DNA of 8,310 nt, taken from NCBI GenBank assembly GCA_030018895.1, contig JASEHM010000033.1:1-8310 (forward strand). Direction: 5' to 3'. Numbering within the stretch: position 1 is the first letter of the stretch; each line of letters opens with the position of its first letter. A model generated the notes under the pieces. It worked only from the letters and a program-made list of their open reading frames with translations. It made no database searches and was not told where the DNA came from. The stretch is from Candidatus Omnitrophota bacterium. Its GTDB lineage: Bacteria; Omnitrophota; Gorgyraeia; Gygaellales; Profunditerraquicolaceae. Below, one piece after another: positions 6,260 through 8,310 of the stretch. The position numbers and the translations under genes are program-made.

Positions 6260-6649
6260 TTATACTCTCCTTTTCTTCTTAGGTCGGCACCCATTATGAG
6301 GAATAGGGGTCACATCTTTTATAGAAACAACATTAAGCCCTGAGGCCTGTAACGCCCTTATTGCTGATTCCCTGCCGAACCCCGCGCCCTTTACGCACAC
6401 CTCCACCTCTTTAACTCCTACATCTTTGGCTTTTTTTGCCGCATCAGCAGCAGCTATCTGGGCTGCAAAGGGCGTAGATTTCTTTGAACCACTATACCCA
6501 ACACAACCCGGAGCTGACCATGCAAGCACATTTCCCTGTTTATCAGTTATTGTAATTATCGTGTTATTAAAACTCGCCTGAATATGAGCAACCCCTAAAG
6601 TTATGCCTTTGGCGACTTTTTTCTTTTTTGCCTTATCTTTAGTTGTCAT
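6260..6649 (-). CDS. rpsK: 30S ribosomal protein S11
   Basis: 129 residues, full length. S11 lies on the platform of the small subunit near the E site and the Shine-Dalgarno helix. Seen: a Lys-rich N-terminus, GVAHIQASFNNTIITITD at 19-36, KKSTPFAAQIAAADAAKKA at 56-74, GFGRESAIRALQASGL at 90-105, and the invariant end VTPIPHNGCRPKKKRRV at 113-129. The platform loop reads WSAPGCVGYSGSKK, a little unlike the common WSSAG-x-GFKGSRK, but the rest is conventional. The start ATG has GGAG five bases upstream. It lies 66 bases after rpsM, a gap occupied by an inverted repeat, and is nearly joined to rpsD behind it. Confidence 0.97.
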   Translation of the reverse strand: MTTKDKAKKKKVAKGITLGVAHIQASFNNTIITITDKQGNVLAWSAPGCVGYSGSKKSTPFAAQIAAADAAKKAKDVGVKEVEVCVKGAGFGRESAIRALQASGLNVVSIKDVTPIPHNGCRPKKKRRV

Positions 6650-6671
6650 AATATCTCCGATGAGTTAATAA

Positions 6672-6714
6672 TTCGTTAACTTGAGCTCATACTGCGAGCC
6701 TGCAAATTAACGAA
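6672..6714. repeat. 43-base inverted repeat between rpsM and rpsK
   Basis: Outer arms TTCGTTAA (6672-6679) and TTAACGAA (6707-6714) are perfectly complementary. Inside, GCTC (6685-6688) pairs with GAGC (6696-6699) around a seven-base loop, giving a stem with an internal loop. The element fills most of the spacer and starts one base from the rpsM stop codon. No poly-U tract follows on the transcribed strand. Confidence 0.8.
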
Positions 6715-6715
6715 C

Positions 6716-7138
6716 CTAACCCTTTGCAGCTGCCTTAACAGGCGCAGCTGCTTTCTTCATTTCTGGTTTCTTCACTACAGCCAAACCGCCTTTACGCGGC
6801 CCTTTTCTGGTTCTGGCATTAGTACGCGTTCTTTGTCCCCTTACTGGAAGGCCTCTCTTATGCCTCATACCTCTATAAGAACCAGTATCTATTAATCTCT
6901 TTATATTCTGCGAAATATCTCGGCGCAAATCACCCTCTATCCTAAAACCTTTTTTCTGTATAGCGCCAGTAATATGCGAAATATCTTCTTCAGTTAAATC
7001 CTTAGCGCGTTTATTAGGATCTATATTTGCTTCCTTAAGAACCACATTAGAAAGCACCCTGCCTATCCCATAAAGATATGTAAGCGCAATTTCAATCCTT
7101 TTTTCCTTAGGAATATCAACACCCTGAATTCTTGGCAT
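6716..7138 (-). CDS. rpsM: 30S ribosomal protein S13 with Ala/Lys-rich tail
   Basis: 140 residues, about 20 longer than the usual core. S13 sits in the 30S head and contacts 5S rRNA/L5 bridges and P-site tRNA. Seen: MPRIQGVDIPKEKRIEIALTYL start, helix-hairpin-helix YGIGRVLSN at 23-31, EGDLRRDISQNIKRLIDTGSYRG through about residue 90, and the basic tRNA-contacting segment RHKRGLPVRGQRTRTNARTRKGPRKG at 92-117. Residues 121-140 (VVKKPEMKKAAAPVKAAAKG) form a low-complexity extension. The ATG has AGGGAG six bases upstream and follows rpmJ by 13 bases. In E. coli the S4 repressor site lies just before this gene; the spacer here is too short to hold that structure on its own. Confidence 0.97.
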   Translation of the reverse strand: MPRIQGVDIPKEKRIEIALTYLYGIGRVLSNVVLKEANIDPNKRAKDLTEEDISHITGAIQKKGFRIEGDLRRDISQNIKRLIDTGSYRGMRHKRGLPVRGQRTRTNARTRKGPRKGGLAVVKKPEMKKAAAPVKAAAKG

Positions 7139-7151
7139 TATTTTCTCCCTT

Positions 7152-7265
7152 TTATCCCTGCCTCTGCTTGTGCTTAAGGTTAGAACAAATTACCCGAAGC
7201 ACACCGCTCCTTTTAATAATCTTGCATTTATCACAAATCTTTTTAATTGATGCTTTTACTTTCAA
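7152..7265 (-). CDS. rpmJ: 50S ribosomal protein L36 (zinc-binding form), TTG start
   Basis: A 37-residue gene between infA and rpsM, its classical position. Translation gives MKVKASIKKICDKCKIIKRS followed by GVLRVICSNLKHKQRQG, full-length L36, a small zinc protein of the large subunit. The zinc ligands are all present: Cys11, Cys14, Cys27 and His32, so this is the C+ type. The only workable start is TTG at 7265, since no in-frame ATG or GTG occurs between it and the infA stop. GAGGG ends ten bases upstream and supports it. The spacer to infA is 17 bases. Automated callers could miss it because of its size and start codon. Confidence 0.96.
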   Translation of the reverse strand: MKVKASIKKICDKCKIIKRSGVLRVICSNLKHKQRQG

Positions 7266-7275
7266 TTTTAATGAG

Positions 7276-7280
7276 CCCTC
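7276..7280 (-). promoter_or_regulatory. Shine-Dalgarno site of rpmJ
   Basis: GAGGG on the minus strand, ten bases before the TTG at 7265. It supports TTG as the real start of L36. Confidence 0.7.
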
Positions 7281-7282
7281 AC

Positions 7283-7501
7283 TTATTTTACCCTAAAAGT
7301 TATTCTCCCCCTGTTTAAATCATAAGGAGATAGTTCCAATTTCACCTTATCTCCCGGCAAAATCCTTATAAAATTCATACGCATTTTACCTGATACATGC
7401 GCCAAGACAATATGGCCATTCCCAATTTCAACTTTAAACATCGCATTAGGAAGCGTCTCAACTATCTTTCCTTCTGTTTCAATTAGTTCTTCTTTAGCCA
7501 T
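7283..7501 (-). CDS. infA: Translation initiation factor IF-1
   Basis: 72 residues, the exact usual length. IF-1 is a single S1/OB-fold protein that blocks the 30S A site during initiation and helps IF-2 and IF-3. Seen: MAKEELIETEGKIVETLPNAMFKV start, GNGHIVLAHVSGKMRMNFIRILPGDKVKLELSPYDL core and the RGRITFRVK end, with every landmark of the family present. The ATG overlaps the last eight bases of map, so initiation may depend on ribosomes ending map; the nearest SD-like GGAG is 16 bases upstream and probably too far. The following gene is rpmJ. Confidence 0.98.
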   Translation of the reverse strand: MAKEELIETEGKIVETLPNAMFKVEIGNGHIVLAHVSGKMRMNFIRILPGDKVKLELSPYDLNRGRITFRVK

Positions 7502-8249
7502 AGTATTCGGTTAAAATCTCCGGCCCATTTTCTGTAACAGCCACCGTATGTTCAAAATGCGCTGATGGGAGGCCATCCTTACTTACCGCTGTCCAGCCAT
7601 TCCTGGAAATCTCAACTTCCCATGTCCCCATATTCACCATCGGCTCAATAGCAAGAACCATGCCGCTTCTTAATATGGGGCCTTGATGAGGCCTGCCAAA
7701 ATTAGGTATCTGGGGCTCTTCATGCAAACTAAATCCTATTCCATGGCCAACAAATTCCCTTATCACAGAAAAACCATTTTTTTCTACATAATTTTGAATA
7801 CTATAAGATATGTCAGACAGATGATTTTGTATCCGTGCTTCTTTTATGCCTAGAAATAACGCTTTTTTAGTTACTTCAATTAATTTTTTTATCCGCGGGT
7901 TTATTGAACCCACTGGCAAGGTAAGGGCAGCATCAGAAAAATAACCCTCATAATTTATGCCTACATCCAAGCTTACTATATCTCCTTCCATTAATTTCCT
8001 GTCACCGGGGATTCCGTGAATAACTTCTTCATTTACAGACGCACAGATGTTAGCTGGAAAACCCTGGTAATCTTTAAAAGCAGGCACGGCATTTTCCTTA
8101 GATATTAATTCTCCGGCAATCTCGTTTAGATGGGCCGTAGACACCCCTGATTTTACTGCTCGGCGTATTTCTCCTAAAACCTTAGCCAGAATTTTGCCTG
8201 ATTTCCTTAACATTTCTAAGTCTTTTTCAGATTTTATTGATACTTGCAT
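7494..8249 (-). CDS. map: Methionine aminopeptidase, type I
   Basis: 251 residues, the length of the compact bacterial type I enzyme without extra N-terminal domains. MetAP removes the initiator methionine from nascent proteins in the cytoplasm, using two metal ions. Seen: all five metal ligands Asp95 (SLDVGINYEGYFSD), Asp106, His169 (EFVGHGIG), Glu202 (AIEPM) and Glu233 (HFEHT), plus the substrate-contacting His78 (EEVIHGIPG) and His176 (SLHEEPQIPNFG). The pita-bread fold should be complete and active. The ATG is at 8249; another ATG four bases upstream is out of frame and stops after eight codons. No strong ribosome site is seen, only GGA about 11 bases ahead. Its place before infA matches the secY-adk-map-infA order; adk would lie beyond the right edge. 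Confidence 0.97.
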   Translation of the reverse strand: MQVSIKSEKDLEMLRKSGKILAKVLGEIRRAVKSGVSTAHLNEIAGELISKENAVPAFKDYQGFPANICASVNEEVIHGIPGDRKLMEGDIVSLDVGINYEGYFSDAALTLPVGSINPRIKKLIEVTKKALFLGIKEARIQNHLSDISYSIQNYVEKNGFSVIREFVGHGIGFSLHEEPQIPNFGRPHQGPILRSGMVLAIEPMVNMGTWEVEISRNGWTAVSKDGLPSAHFEHTVAVTENGPEILTEYYG

Positions 8250-8281
8250 TCATTACTGTCCAAATTAGCTGCTAGAGTGTC

Positions 8282-8306
8282 ATTCCCGCAATCTTTAAGC
8301 GGGAAT
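8282..8306. repeat. REP-like hairpin ATTCCCGC/GCGGGAAT
   Basis: A perfect 8-bp stem, ATTCCCGC (8282-8289) and GCGGGAAT (8299-8306), around a nine-base loop, upstream of map. The ATTCCC-n-GGGAAT pattern resembles the dRS3-type repeats known from Neisseria and similar interspersed repeats in environmental genomes. This rests on memory, not a search. No T-run follows on the minus strand. Confidence 0.8.
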
Positions 8307-8310
8307 CCAC

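Noticed and set aside
8252..8310. Minus-strand open frame entering from the right edge and running into map, possibly the end of an upstream gene such as adk.
   Set aside because: It is encoded by the hairpin repeat and spacer, shows no adenylate kinase or SecY-like C-terminus, and would overlap map. The edge prevents a firm test.

Overview
The window is a bacterial housekeeping locus read entirely on the minus strand. In transcription order (right to left) it carries map, infA, rpmJ, rpsM, rpsK, rpsD, rpoA and rplQ, then an aspartate-type aminotransferase, a LeuC/aconitase-family dehydratase large subunit, and pilT. The first eight genes are the distal end of the classical spc/alpha ribosomal protein operon, in the canonical bacterial order. 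The base composition is AT-leaning, Shine-Dalgarno (SD) sites are used for several genes, and PilT implies a type IV pilus. The spacer repeats resemble those I associate with uncultivated lineages such as Omnitrophota, but that placement is an impression, not a demonstration.

Layout. 8250-8310 is a spacer upstream of map holding a perfect hairpin repeat. 7152-8249 holds map, infA and rpmJ; map and infA overlap and rpmJ has a TTG start. 4475-7138 holds rpsM, rpsK, rpsD and rpoA, interrupted by a 43-base inverted repeat (rpsM/rpsK) and a run of four hairpins (rpsD/rpoA). 3839-4405 is rplQ with a long charged tail. 1247-3773 holds the aminotransferase and the dehydratase. 159-1205 is pilT. 1-158 is a non-coding tail with a repeat and a weak terminator-like hairpin facing the other way.

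Function. The right two thirds supply translation initiation (IF-1), N-terminal methionine removal (MetAP), small- and large-subunit proteins and the RNA polymerase alpha subunit. The left third is amino-acid metabolism plus pilus retraction, and may be reached by readthrough from the ribosomal operon because no clear promoter or terminator separates them.

The genes are ordinary and I found no new multi-gene system. The unusual part is the spacers. Nearly every gap longer than about 40 bases contains a palindromic or tandem short repeat, of several unrelated types. The three genes that follow tandem, degenerate-repeat or inverted-repeat spacers (rplQ, the aminotransferase, the dehydratase) have no recognisable SD. 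In two of them the spacer reads in frame from an upstream TTG, inviting a false N-terminal extension.
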